Part shown: positions 1 through 11,402 of the stretch, piece by piece | Numbering within the stretch: the stretch's first letter is position 1 | How the letters are laid out: each line of letters starts with the position of its first letter | Source: Tetrahymena elliotti 4EA | Lineage: Eukaryota > Ciliophora > Oligohymenophorea > Hymenostomatida > Tetrahymenidae | Reading direction: 5' to 3' | Length of the DNA: 48,070 nucleotides | NCBI GenBank assembly: GCA_000231825.2 | Contig: JH720315.1 | Span: 1,173,222 to 1,221,291, forward strand | The notes under the pieces: model-generated | The model's input: only the letters and a program-made list of their open reading frames with translations | Databases searched by the model: none | What the model was told of the DNA's origin: nothing | Made by a program: the position numbers and the translations under genes

Positions 1-245
1 AAAAATGATAAATAAAATAAATAAGGAGCAAAAATAATAAAGAATAAAGAAAGATGGGCTGAGTTGGTGTTTGCAAAAAATTTAGTTTTACACCTATCTA
101 TGAGAAAGTAATTAAGTAATTAAATAAGGTAGCTTTCGCTCATTTAATTAGCTTTTAATTAAGTCCAAAAGCTTAATTAAAAAAAATTTCAAAATAATGA
201 AAAGTTTGTCAATTTGTTTATCAATCCATAAATTAAGTTTTTTAC

Positions 246-3200
246 ATTAAATTGAGTTACAAACTTGAGATATTATTCAACTATGCTATTCCTGTGCCTA
301 AATGTTTAGCACCCGACTCACTGATGCTATTTTTACTTTAAATATATATAAAAAAACAATAAATAAATATGAAGCAGAAAGGATGATGAAGAAAGAAAGA
401 TTGGATGAGTTGGTATTTAAGTTAATTTTTGAAGAAAGTAAGTGAATAAAAAGTTAATGATTATTAGTCTGTTTGTAATTAAATCAATAAATTAAGCTTC
501 TACCTTAAATCTAGTGTCAAATTTGTGATATCCTTGCACTAGGCTATTCCTAAGCCTAAATATTTTATGCCCTTAATGCTGATATTATTTATGCTTTAAA
601 TATTAGAAAAATAATAAATAGTAAAATAGCAACTATTTTTTGTCTCTGTAAGAAAGTGACAAAGTAATTATGGAAGTAAATAGGGAATTATTCACTCACT
701 GAATTAGTGAATAACAAACAAAACAATCTCCTGATTATGAACGTGTTGATTGATCCTAATTAATTTTTTACCATAAATTTAGTTTAAAGCTCTAAATATT
801 TTTGCACTATGCTATTCCTGAGACTAAATCGTTTGCACCCTAATCACCAACATAGCTTTCACTTTAAATATTAATAAATGTAGAGGAAAAAGAATGATGA
901 AAAAAGAAAGATTGATTGAATTGGCTATTGAGTTGCTTTTTGAAGAAAGCAAGCTTGTAAAAAAGTAGCTATTTTTTGTCTATGTAAGAAAGTGACAAAC
1001 GAATTAAGTAAAAAAATAGGGAAGCATTCAATTACTGAATTAGTGAATAATAAACAAAACAATCTACTGTTTATGAATATTTGTTGATTAATATTTAATT
1101 TTTACCCTAAATCTAGTGTAAAACTCTTAAGATTTTTGCATTATGCTATTCCTGAGACTAAATCTTTTACACCCTAATCGCCAACCTAGCTTTCACTTTA
1201 AATATTAATAAATGTAGAGAGGATAAAGCATAATGAAAAAAGAAAAATTGATTGAGTTGATAATGGAATTGCTTTATGAAGAAAGTAAGTTTGTAAAAAA
1301 GTGATAAAAAAATTATTTAAGTAAATAGGGAAGTAACTCACTGAATAGTTAATCTTAGATTAAAAGCGTAATCAATTTTTTAATAATAAATTTATTGATC
1401 CTAAAATATATTTTACCTTAAATTTAGTGTAAAACTCTCGATATTTTTGCACAAGGCTATTTCTGTGATTAAATCTTTTGCACCCTAATTGCTGATTTCA
1501 TTATCACTTGAAAAATAAGAAAAAATCATAAATAAAGTAAATGATAAAAAAAGAAAAATATGTTGAGGAAGAGTTAGTATTTGAGTTTCTTTATTTATAA
1601 GTGACTAAGTAATTAAATAAGTAAATAGTGAGTTTTTCACAGAACTAATTAGCGAATAACTAAGTAAAAAGTGCAATTAAATAAATAAACAAAATAATCT
1701 ATTGTATATTAGTTTGTATATCAAACCATAAACCAAGTTTTTACCATAAATTTAGTTTCAATATTGTGATATTCTTGCTCTAGGATATTGATGTGCCTAA
1801 ATCTTTTGCACTCTAATCACTGATCTTATTACCACTTGAAATGAAAAAATAATAAATAAAATAAATGATGAAGAAAGAAAGATATGTTGAGTTGGTGAAG
1901 AAAACAAAAATTAGGTTATTTTTTGTCTTTGTTTCTATGTGACTAAGTAATTTCACTGAACTAATTTTTGAATAACTGTGTAGAAAATGTAATTAAATAA
2001 ATAGACTTTTACCGTAAATTTAGTATCAATTATGTGATATTCTTGCACTAGGATATTGGTGTGCATATATTTTTTGCAGCCTAATTACCCATCATAATAT
2101 CTCTTTTAATATTAGAAAATTAATAATTATGAAGGAGAAAGGACAGTAAAAAAAGAAAGATTAGTTGAGTATAACGCCTTTACTATTAAAAAGACATTCT
2201 ATCTTTAAATTATTAATAAATCTTTACTAAGTAATTAGTAAATAAAGAAATTTTCATTAACTTATTTAGTGAATAACAAAAAGAAAAGGGTATGTATATC
2301 AACTCAAAATAATTGATTTATCATCTATAAATTCAAGTGTTTACTTTAATTTTAATGTCAAACTTGTGATATTTTTGATCTTGGCTATTCTTGTGCCTAA
2401 ATCATTTGCACCATATTCACTAAAATCATTGTCACTTTAAATATAAGTAAAAATAGTAAATTAAATAAATATCGAGGAGAAAGGATAGAAATGTTAAAGA
2501 TTAGCAGAGTTGTCATTTATATGATCAGGTATTTAAAAATTGATCTACCATCTGCTTTTTGAAGAAAGTAAATTATCAAAAATTCAGTTATTTTTCTTCT
2601 GTTAGTTAGTAAGTAAGTAATTAATTAAGCAAGTAAGTCTCTACTAACTGAATTAGTGAATTGCTAAATCAAAAACTTAATACAATAAGTAAACAAAATA
2701 ATATTTTGTTAAATAATTAATTTGTAAATTCATAAATTAAGTTTATACCCTAAATTTAGATTCAAACTTATGATATTCTTGCACTTGGCTATTTTTACAG
2801 CTAAATATTTTGTACCACTATCTTCAATGTCATTACCACTTTAAATATATAATGAAAAATATTAAATAAAATAAATATAGAGGAGAAACGAATGTGAAAA
2901 AAGAAAGATTTTTCAGTTTGAAAAATTAAATAAATAAGTAAATTAGGAAAGAGCTTAGTTATTTTTAGTCCCTCTATTTGTAAGCAACTAAGTAAGTTAA
3001 TCACTCACTTAATTAGCTAATACCTAAACCAAAAGTGCAATTAAATAAATAAACAAATAAAAGTATCTTTGTTTGTTTATTATCAATTTTTTTTCTATCC
3101 ATAAATTAAATTTTTACTTTAAATTCAGTGTCAAATTTGTAATATTCTTACACTAGGCTATTCCTTCAGCTAAAAATTTTGTACCCTAATTGGCGAGAAA

Positions 3201-4576
3201 ATTGCGTCTTTAATTAAAATAAAAATAAGAATGAGAATAAGTAGAGGACAAAGAATAATTAAAAAGGAAGATTGTTTGGAGTTAGTTAGTATCTGATGTT
3301 TTTTGAAGAAAGTAAATAAGCAAAAAATTAAGATATTTTTTGTATGTTAATAAGTAACTAAGTAAATAAGAAAGTCTTTACTCATATTTATTAGAGGAAA
3401 ACTAAGTTAAAATAAGATATAAATCAACAAATAAAATAATCAATATTAATTTATTTATCAATCAATAAATTAAGTTTTTACCTTAAATCAATTGTCAAAT
3501 TTATGATATTATTGCACTCAGCAATTCCTAAACCTAACTCTTTTGCACCGTTAACATTGATCTCATTAGAACTTTAAAAATAAAAAAAATAGATAAGTAA
3601 AATAAATATGAAAGATAAAAGATGTGAAAAAAAGAAAGATTAGTTGAGCTGGTATTTCAGTTGTTTTATAAGTATAACAAGCCAAAAATTTAGTTATTAC
3701 TTGTCTGTTTGTAAGGAAATCTTCATTCATTAACTTAATCAATCAGCAAATAAAAAAAATGAAAAGAGTAATTAAATCAAAAAGCAAAACATAAATTAAG
3801 TTTTTACCCAACCAAAAGTGTCAAATTTGTAATATTCTTGCATTAAGCTATTCCAATGCCTAAATCCTTTGCACCCTAATCACCAATTTTATTGAATCTT
3901 TAAATATAAGAAAAAATAGCATATGAAAAATAAATTGAGGAGAAAGGATTGCGAGAAAATAAAAGTTGGTCTTGAGTTGTTTTTTGAAGAAGTAAAATAA
4001 GTTAGTAAGTAAATTAGTAAAAATTTTAATTTTTTCTTCTGTTTATATTAAGTAAGTAAATAAGGAATTTACTCTTCTCACTTAATTAGATAATAATTAA
4101 GTCAAAAGAGTAATCAAATCAATAAAAAAATAATCAATTGTTTTTTAATTTGTTTATCAATCTATAATTTAATTTTTTACTTTAAATCTAATGTCAAACT
4201 TGTGATATTCTTGCATTAGGCTATTCCTGAGCCTAAATATTTAGTACCTTACTGACCAATCTTATTACCACTTTTAATATAAAAAATAATAATAGGTAAA
4301 ATAAATATGAACTAGAAAGGATGGTGAATAAACAAAGATTCGTTATGTTTATATTTGAGTTATTTTTAGAAAAAAGTAAATAATGAAATCTTCATTCACT
4401 TAATTAGCTCAATCAAAAGTTTAAATAAATCAACAATCAGTTAATTATTATTAATCAGTTGATCAATCCATAAATTAACTTTTTACCTTAAATCGATTGT
4501 CAAATTTGTAATATTCTAGAACTAGGCTATTCCTATGCCTAAATCCTTTGCCCCCTATTCATTGATGCCTTTTTCA
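246..4576 (-). repeat. Tandem array of LRR exon+intron units
   Basis: Fourteen units with spacing between 260 and about 410 bp. The coding 90-mers align, and so do the introns: most carry, in plus-strand order, a run like AAATAAATATGAAGGAGAAA, then GAAAGATTGGTTGAG, then TTTTTGAAGAAAGTAA, then a GTAATTAAATAA-type stretch, then ATCCATAAATTAAGTTTT just before the next exon. Resemblance in introns implies that whole units were duplicated, probably by unequal exchange, not that exons alone are constrained. Length differences come mainly from the introns. Confidence 0.85.
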
Positions 4577-6543
4577 CTTTCACTTTCACTTTCACTATTA
4601 TTATCATTTTAGTAACTAATAAGGAAAAAAAAATTAAAAAATATGGAAGAGAAAGCATTTACAAAACATTAATTTAAATACAAAATGAATATTCTTGTAT
4701 TTTTTAAAAAGATTTTTCAAATTAACAATACTTACCTTTTCTTGAGATTAATTTTTACTATTTTGAAATTTTTTATTAATTTTAGGTCATTAATAGAGCT
4801 TATCACTAGCTCTTCAACACCTTCAACATGTTCAACATGGTTACTTTTAATTTTTTAAATAATATTCTTCATTTCGCTTGAATTAGATAAAAATTTTGTA
4901 GGATTTTATTTAACAAAGTCTTCAAGAGAAAATCTTTGATTATGATCCCAAACAAGAAAGTGTAAAATCATTTAATATATTTGAGAATTTTAATTTATTT
5001 GTATTTTAGATTTTTCAAAAGGCTTATCAAATTTTTATGATGTCATCTATATGAATTTAATATTCGGTAATTATCTTAATGCTAGAAAGTTATCTATCAA
5101 GGATAGTAAGAGACCAACTGAGTAAGAATCAGACTATTTTAATAGAATATTTAATTTCTATTTAACTAATTTTTTTTACTTTTTTAGAATAAATTTTATC
5201 TTCTAAATCGCTTTTTGTAAGTATTTCTGGAGCTTAATAACCCATATTTCCTATGCTCTGATATTTATTAATATTTCTATTTATTAATTTTTAATATCAA
5301 TTATAATACTTCTAAAGATTGAATAGAATTTTAGTTATCTTCAAGCTATAATGATAATCCAAAATCACCTATTAATAAAAATATTTTAAATTCATTTATA
5401 AATGAAGAAGATAATATTTACATAATTTAATATTAATTTGATTTCCATCTACGGTAACTAAAAAATTTTCAGGTTTAATATCTCTATGAATGATATTAAA
5501 CCAATGTATATAATTTACTGAGTCAATAATTTATAATGCAATATTCAATTTATGACTGTCATCATATTCACCATCAAAAGTTTATCTTTCTAGATATTCA
5601 TCTAAATTACCTTTTTAAATTATTATTTTTTAGTCAATTAAAGTAGATGTTAAAATAAAAAGAGTCTCAATTTAATAGTTTTTTTATTTGATAATAAGAA
5701 TATTTTTGTCTTTAATCTCTTTATCATTAAACTCAAATATTTTAAAAGAATTTAATTTTATCAAAAAAATGCGTTTAAAAATAGGGGGTAGTCTGGCTGG
5801 ATTAGGACAATCAATGAAAATTAATTGTTATATTTTTTTTATTGTAATAAAGATTATTTTATTTTAATTTACTTTTTTTAAATTTTAAAAACATTTTTTG
5901 AATGTTTAGAGTTTATTTAAAATATTTGATTTAAATTTTTTAATTTATATTTTAGAAAGAAATTAATTACCTATTTTATAAAAAAGAGAAGGATTCATTA
6001 TTTGATTTGATCAAATCTACTTATATTTTCGATCATTAAATGGATTTTTGTGTCGTTTTTAACGCATCAATAAACAAAAAAATAATTAACTAAACAAATA
6101 AAATATTTACACTGACAAATTTCCATTTCCATAACAAAGTAAGCTTTTATTTCTGTTAACACTGTAATATCATTACCATTTTCATCCTCATCATCCTTTT
6201 CTTCCATAAGATAGAAAGAATCATAGACATTAACCAAAAAATCAGATTGGCTAAAATTCTTAAGCATTTCATACTCTTTTTTTAAGGCATCAATACCATA
6301 CTTGTCCTCTTTTTTAGAACTAGTTACAAATTTCAGAGCTACTTCTCTCTGTTCCTTGGTATTTTTTGCTTTCAATATGAGGCCATAAGCACCACAATTT
6401 AAGTATTAGAAACCTGTATAATGCTTTTTTTAGCTGAACATATATTTAATGATTTCTTTCAAATTTGCCCTATCAATCTAACAATCTTTGTCTATTTGGT
6501 CAGAGATGGTATCTGCTATTGAGGTTTACAACTTCTTAGACAT
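246..6543 (-). CDS. Protein kinase fused to a leucine-rich-repeat array (3' part outside window)
   Basis: Ser/Thr-type protein kinase followed by tandem LRRs, a layout common in Tetrahymena. The ATG is at 6543. Kinase exons, all phase-consistent: 6111-6543, 5422-5610, 5310-5368, 5180-5257, 4736-5133. Visible motifs: glycine loop NCGAYG (residues 49-54), VALK lysine K71, catalytic loop HRDIKPEN (186-193), CDFG (208-211), GYQAPEIL (233-240), and a C-lobe with DSYSVG. All catalytic residues are present, so it should be active. Exon 5 ends AAAAG/GTAAGT in phase 2 and joins 14 LRR exons: 4487-4576, 4181-4270, 3808-3897, 3482-3571, 3118-3207, 2749-2838, 2345-2434, 2013-2102, 1745-1834, 1417-1506, 1106-1195, 772-861, 504-593, 246-335. 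Each is exactly 90 nt with phase 2 at both ends, about 30 residues of the kind IGDQGAKDLGSGIAQCKN. No stop is reached; the gene continues past the left edge. The substrate and cellular role cannot be read from sequence. Confidence 0.9.
4575..4596 (-). repeat. CACTTT hexanucleotide repeat over an LRR 3' splice site
   Basis: Nearly four copies of CACTTT (minus strand AAAGTG) at the acceptor of the first LRR exon (4487-4576). Each copy offers an AG six bases from the next, giving exon starts at 4576, 4582, 4588 or 4594. All keep the frame, and each step adds one Ser-Glu pair. The 4576 start gives the standard 90-nt exon. Confidence 0.75.
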
Positions 6544-7153
6544 TTTGATTCTAACTTTCACTTTGTAACTGGGTTTTATTGACTACTTACTAATAACTAA
6601 TGTTAATTATATAAATGCTTATGTTATTACTAACAAAAATTTTTAAAAGGTATTATTAAAATATAAATGAAAATTGACTTAAAAACTCATTAGAAAAAAT
6701 TTTTATTCTTTTAAAAAATGAAAACTTCAAATATATTAATATCTTTTTAATATTTAATAACTCTCTTACCTTTTACTGCCATTTTTTTCTTGCTAATTAT
6801 TTATTTAAATTTCTTTTTAATAGTTATTAATGGATTTAATATTATTTTTTAATAAAATCTAGTTTAAAAAATATAGTTATTTTGTAATCTTAATGATTGC
6901 TAACATCAAAATATTTTTGATAATTTTGCAAATTAAAATATCAACAAATAGAAGTAAGGTGTATATTAAATTTTTAGTTATTTAAGAAATATTTTGAAAG
7001 AAATTGAATGTGGATTAAAATTTATCTGCAATTATTTAAGAACTTGATTTGATTTTCAAGGATTAAAATATTTTTTATAATAAATAATAAAAACACATAA
7101 AAACCATAAAATATTAATATCTCTCATTATGAGATTATCTAAAAATAAGTATG
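6544..7153. other. Spacer upstream of the kinase-LRR gene
   Basis: About 600 bp of A/T-rich sequence between the kinase start and the stop of the next LRR array. It must hold the kinase promoter and 5' leader. I see no coding segment and no motif I can name. Confidence 0.5.
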
Positions 7154-9174
7154 TCATTTAATTTTTAATGATAGATCAACCAATCTTTATGCTTTTATAA
7201 TTTTAGAATTAAATCTCTTTGCGATCATTACACCAATAAAATTTCCACTTTCTAAAAAAATTATAAAAATAAAATAAAGAAAAATTTAAAAGAATTAGAA
7301 AAAAGTAATAATTTTTATCAAATCTAAAAACAAACAAAAAAAAAATTAGCAAATCAAATATCAAGTTAACCCAAATTAGTCAGTTACTAGTAAATTAATC
7401 TTTCTTTATTCAAAAATAATTATTATTGAAACACTTTTTTCCCAGAGGTTCAGAACCAAAGTTTTGAGATTTTTGCATTTTGCTAATACAGATAAGCCTA
7501 ATACACCAGTTTCACTAATATTATTGTATCTTTTGAAATTTTAAAAAATAAATATTGATAAAAAAATATTTAAAAGAACCAGAAAAACAAAGATATTTTT
7601 ATCAAATCTGAAAATAAAAAATAAAAATTAATGAATGAGCCAAATATCAAGTAAACCCAAATCTGCAGTCATTTATTTATAAATTAAAGTCTTTATTTTT
7701 CAAAAGTGCATGATTAATATTGAAATATTAGAATTACATAAGGCTAAAGTCAAATATTAGAAAGTCTTGATTTATCTAAAAATGAATAATTAATATTCAA
7801 ACATTATTTTTACGCTAGGCTAAGAGTTAAAGCTTGTAGATTATAGTATTTTGCTAATTCAGATCCTAATTTTTGAGCACCAACTTCCCTAATATTATTG
7901 TCACTTTTAAAAATGAGAAACATTGAATAAAGAAATCTTTAATGGGAAAAAGATAAAAATTTGAAGCAAATGTTAAAAAAGCAAATAAAAATTGCTGAGT
8001 TAAATCTTAATAAGCCCAACTTAGCAAGTCAGTTGCTTATAAATTAAAGATATTTTGTTAATTCAGATCCTAGTACTTATACAGTTGTTTCATCAATATT
8101 ATTGCCACTTTTAAACAATTATAAATCTTGAATAAAGATATATTTAAAAGAAGGAGAAAGACATAACAATTTGAGTTTAATCTTCAAAAAAAATAAAAAC
8201 TAATGAGCCATATCTCAAGTTAACCCAACTTATTCAATCAGTCACTCATAAATTAGAGTCTTTGTTGATTTAGTATGCTTTATATTGAAACAATATTTTT
8301 ACCCAAGATTAAGAGTCAAATTTTAGAGATTAGAGCATTTTACTAATTCAGATAATCCTTAGAATCCTGTTTTACCAATATCATTCTTATATTAAAATAA
8401 AAAAATAAACACTAAATAAAGAAAAATAGAATGAGAAATAATAAAAATTTGAATTGAAAACAGCAAATATAAATTAATGAGTCAAATTTCAAGTAAATCC
8501 AAATTAGTTGGTCACTCATAAATGAAAACCTTTATTTTTCTAAAATGATTAAAAGGTATTGAAACACTATTCTTACTTTAGGATAGAGTAAAAGTTTAGA
8601 GATGAGAGCATTTTGCTAACTCAGATATTAATCTTTATGTGCCTATATCACCAATATTGTTCTGACTTTTAAATAATTATAAAAATACATTTTGAGTAAA
8701 GAAATCTTAAAAGAATGAGGAAAACAAAAATTTGAAGTAAATTTGAAATTATATTAAAGTCTTTATTTATTCAAAAACGGATAATTATATTGAAACACTA
8801 TCTTTACCATAGTTTTTATAGATCAGAGCATTTTCCTAATTTAGATCCTATTTCTTATGCACCAATTTGGCCTAAATTACTATTACTTTAAAAATTAGAA
8901 AATAAATATTGAATAAGAGATATTTATGAGAAAAAAAAGCATAAGAATCTATAATAAGTTTGTAAACAGCAAATAAATATTAATGAACCTAATTTTAAGT
9001 AAACTCAAATTATTCAGTAACTCATAAATTAAAGTCTCTGTTTATTCAAAAAATGCATAATTATATTAAAACACTATTTAAACAGAGAACTAACCAAAAC
9101 CTAGAGATTTCATTAATTTAAAGAAAAATTACCCCAAGCCTATATGAAGATTTATATATGGAGTTAAATTAGAG
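7154..9174 (-). pseudogene. Decaying LRR exon array
   Basis: Minus-strand LRR units like those of the neighbouring arrays. The terminal exon 7154-7247 ends with AKRFNSKIIKAQRLVDLSLK-type sequence and TGA, and 7814-7903 is a normal 90-nt phase-2 exon. The others are damaged. In 7443-7529 the donor position reads GG instead of GT. The unit ending at 8107 contains only the first half of a repeat. In the unit starting at 8303 the expected acceptor has become TA, and the nearby AG is out of phase. Exon 8577-8665 is 89 nt, a one-base loss. Exon 8808-8885 is short by four residues, and the unit ending at 9174 is barely recognisable. No start codon or N-terminal domain is visible upstream. A functional gene with unusual splicing cannot be excluded. 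Confidence 0.6.
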
Positions 9175-11402
9175 CTTTCTATCTTTAAATAAATAAATAT
9201 TAAAATCTATTTTTATATCTAAAAATATTAAAGTACTTCACAGAGATCTCTAAAATATTTTATATTCTACTATAACATTTTATATTCTACTACAACATTT
9301 ATTTTTATTTTAAGTTGTGAAGAAATGAAATTGAGTATTAATTAATTTATTGGCAATAAATATGGAATCTTTGATTTAATTTTGATAATAAAATTGCTCA
9401 AATAAAAAAAATTGAATCAATTTAATTTCTAATAATATTTAGTGGGTATTAAAATAAAATATGATATTTTTGATACTTGGTTGGGGTTGGGTATTTCGAA
9501 TCAATAATGAGTAACCGAGATGAATTATTTTTTTTATCAAAAAAAATGAAAAACCTATTTTTTTATTTAATAACATTTATCGTAAATAACAAACATTTTT
9601 TTGGAAATAATTAAAATAATTTTTAAAATTTGAAAGCTAATTAATATAAAATTAAAGGGTGAAGTTAATTTATGTATTAGAACATTAAGATTAATTTATA
9701 TTTTTAATATTAGTAATACAGATTTGATAGAGCGAAAAATAAGAATAATTTAATAAAAAATGTTTTAGGTAGTAGAAGTATTAACAATATTCATTTTTAT
9801 AAATTAAAATGTAGTTCATTGTGATTTTAAATAAGATTGTTCTAGTTTTATTTAGTCTATATAATTATTTATGAATTCTAATCGCAAATAACAGGAATAT
9901 CAATTTTATTTAAACTTTCTTTGCCGTTTAAATATAAATAATCAGAAATATTTAAATATTTTTCTCTTGTTTGGTTATTATTAATTTAGATTAATTTATC
10001 TGTTAGAAACTAATTATTTTAATTATCTTATTTCTATATATTTATTTTTAAAATGTTTTTTTATTGTCTTAATTTTTTATTTTATAAGCAAGGTTCTATT
10101 TAATTTTTTTATGAATTTAACTCCTAAATTTGAAGATTTTCTTTAAATTATTTTTAAATCAATTCTAAATTTTACTCAGATAGCCTGCTGTAATAGTCTA
10201 AATAAATATTTAAAATTTAGAATATAAAATTTAAGTTACTAAAAAGTAATATTGGTTATTGTTCATTTAACTGGATCTAATCATATTTTTCATTTTTAAA
10301 TTTTTACTCTTTATTTAAATCTTACATAATTTGATAATAATTAAATGGTTATTCAATCTAGCAGTAAGATTAAAAATCAATAGATGAGGATTAAATATTT
10401 TATAAATTTTAGTCAGTCATTTATTTATTTTGTTTTGTTTTAAAAAATTTATTATTATAATGAATTAATCACTTTCGATATTTAATAATAAATTTATTTG
10501 AAGCTGATTACAAGATTTCTTTGATAGCTCTTGAATTTAATTTACTATTTTTAGTTATTAATTGGATTATCTAATAATAGGATTCTATTCATTTTTCATT
10601 CCAGAATTGAAATAGTAATATCACTTCAGATCAAAAATATCAAAAGATAAAAACAAAAATTAATTAATTTGTAATCAGTAAATTAGTCAATTTGTTAAAG
10701 AATTAATATTACAATTAATCTAAACAAAAGTTGCTACTATTTTTAGTTTTTTTTTAAAAAAATTATATACAAAAATATTAGATCTATTTTTAGCTTTTTT
10801 CTATTTGTTATTTGTTAATTAATCTTTTACTCAAAATAGTTCTATTTTATTTTCTTATTTTTAGTTATTTCCTTGTTAATCAAAAATCAAAAATCAAAAA
10901 ATATTGATGACATTAATATTTTTAACTAAAATTAATATTTATTTTATTTTTAAAAAATTAATGATTAACATTCTTATTTAATTAAAATATTTAGATAATC
11001 TTGGGATTTAATCTATAAATTTGAAGGTTTTATTTTATTTTCGAATCATTGAATTATTTTAATTGAGTTTTTTTTCTGATTCTAAAAGGGGGTGTATATT
11101 TTAAAAAATTAAATAATAAAGCCCTTAATAGAAAATTTTTATGGAAATAGGTTAATTAAAATAAATTGTGGTTACTTTTTAATACCTCCTTTGCTATTAT
11201 TTAAGTTTAATAGAATTCATTTTTTTTAATTTTTAGGAATTATTTTGAATTTTACTTACAAAATAATTTTAAATTAAATTACATTAATTTAAATAAAATG
11301 TTTGACTTAATTTTAAAAGAGGACTCTACAAAAATAAATATCTAAAATTAATAAATTAAATTTATCTAATGAATTATTTTTTAACCGTTTTCGCCTTTAA
11401 AA
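9175..11402. other. Non-coding spacer between LRR arrays
   Basis: About 2.2 kb, very A/T-rich, without a frame that looks coding on either strand. It holds the short tandem repeat at 9256-9300, a GGTTGGGGTTGGGT run near 9479-9494 that contains one telomere-like GGGGTT, three copies of TCAAAAA around 10880-10900, and an AATACCTCCTTT motif at 11181-11192 that also occurs upstream of the gene at 33692. Confidence 0.5.
9256..9300. repeat. Short tandem repeat, unit about 20 bp
   Basis: Two and a bit copies of a unit like ATTTTATATTCTACTATAAC, differing at one base (TATAAC versus TACAAC). No coding role is seen. Confidence 0.7.

Noticed and set aside
9479..9494. Telomere-like GGTTGGGGTTGGGT
   Set aside because: Contains only one GGGGTT unit, not a tandem array, so it is not evidence of a telomere or a chromosome end.
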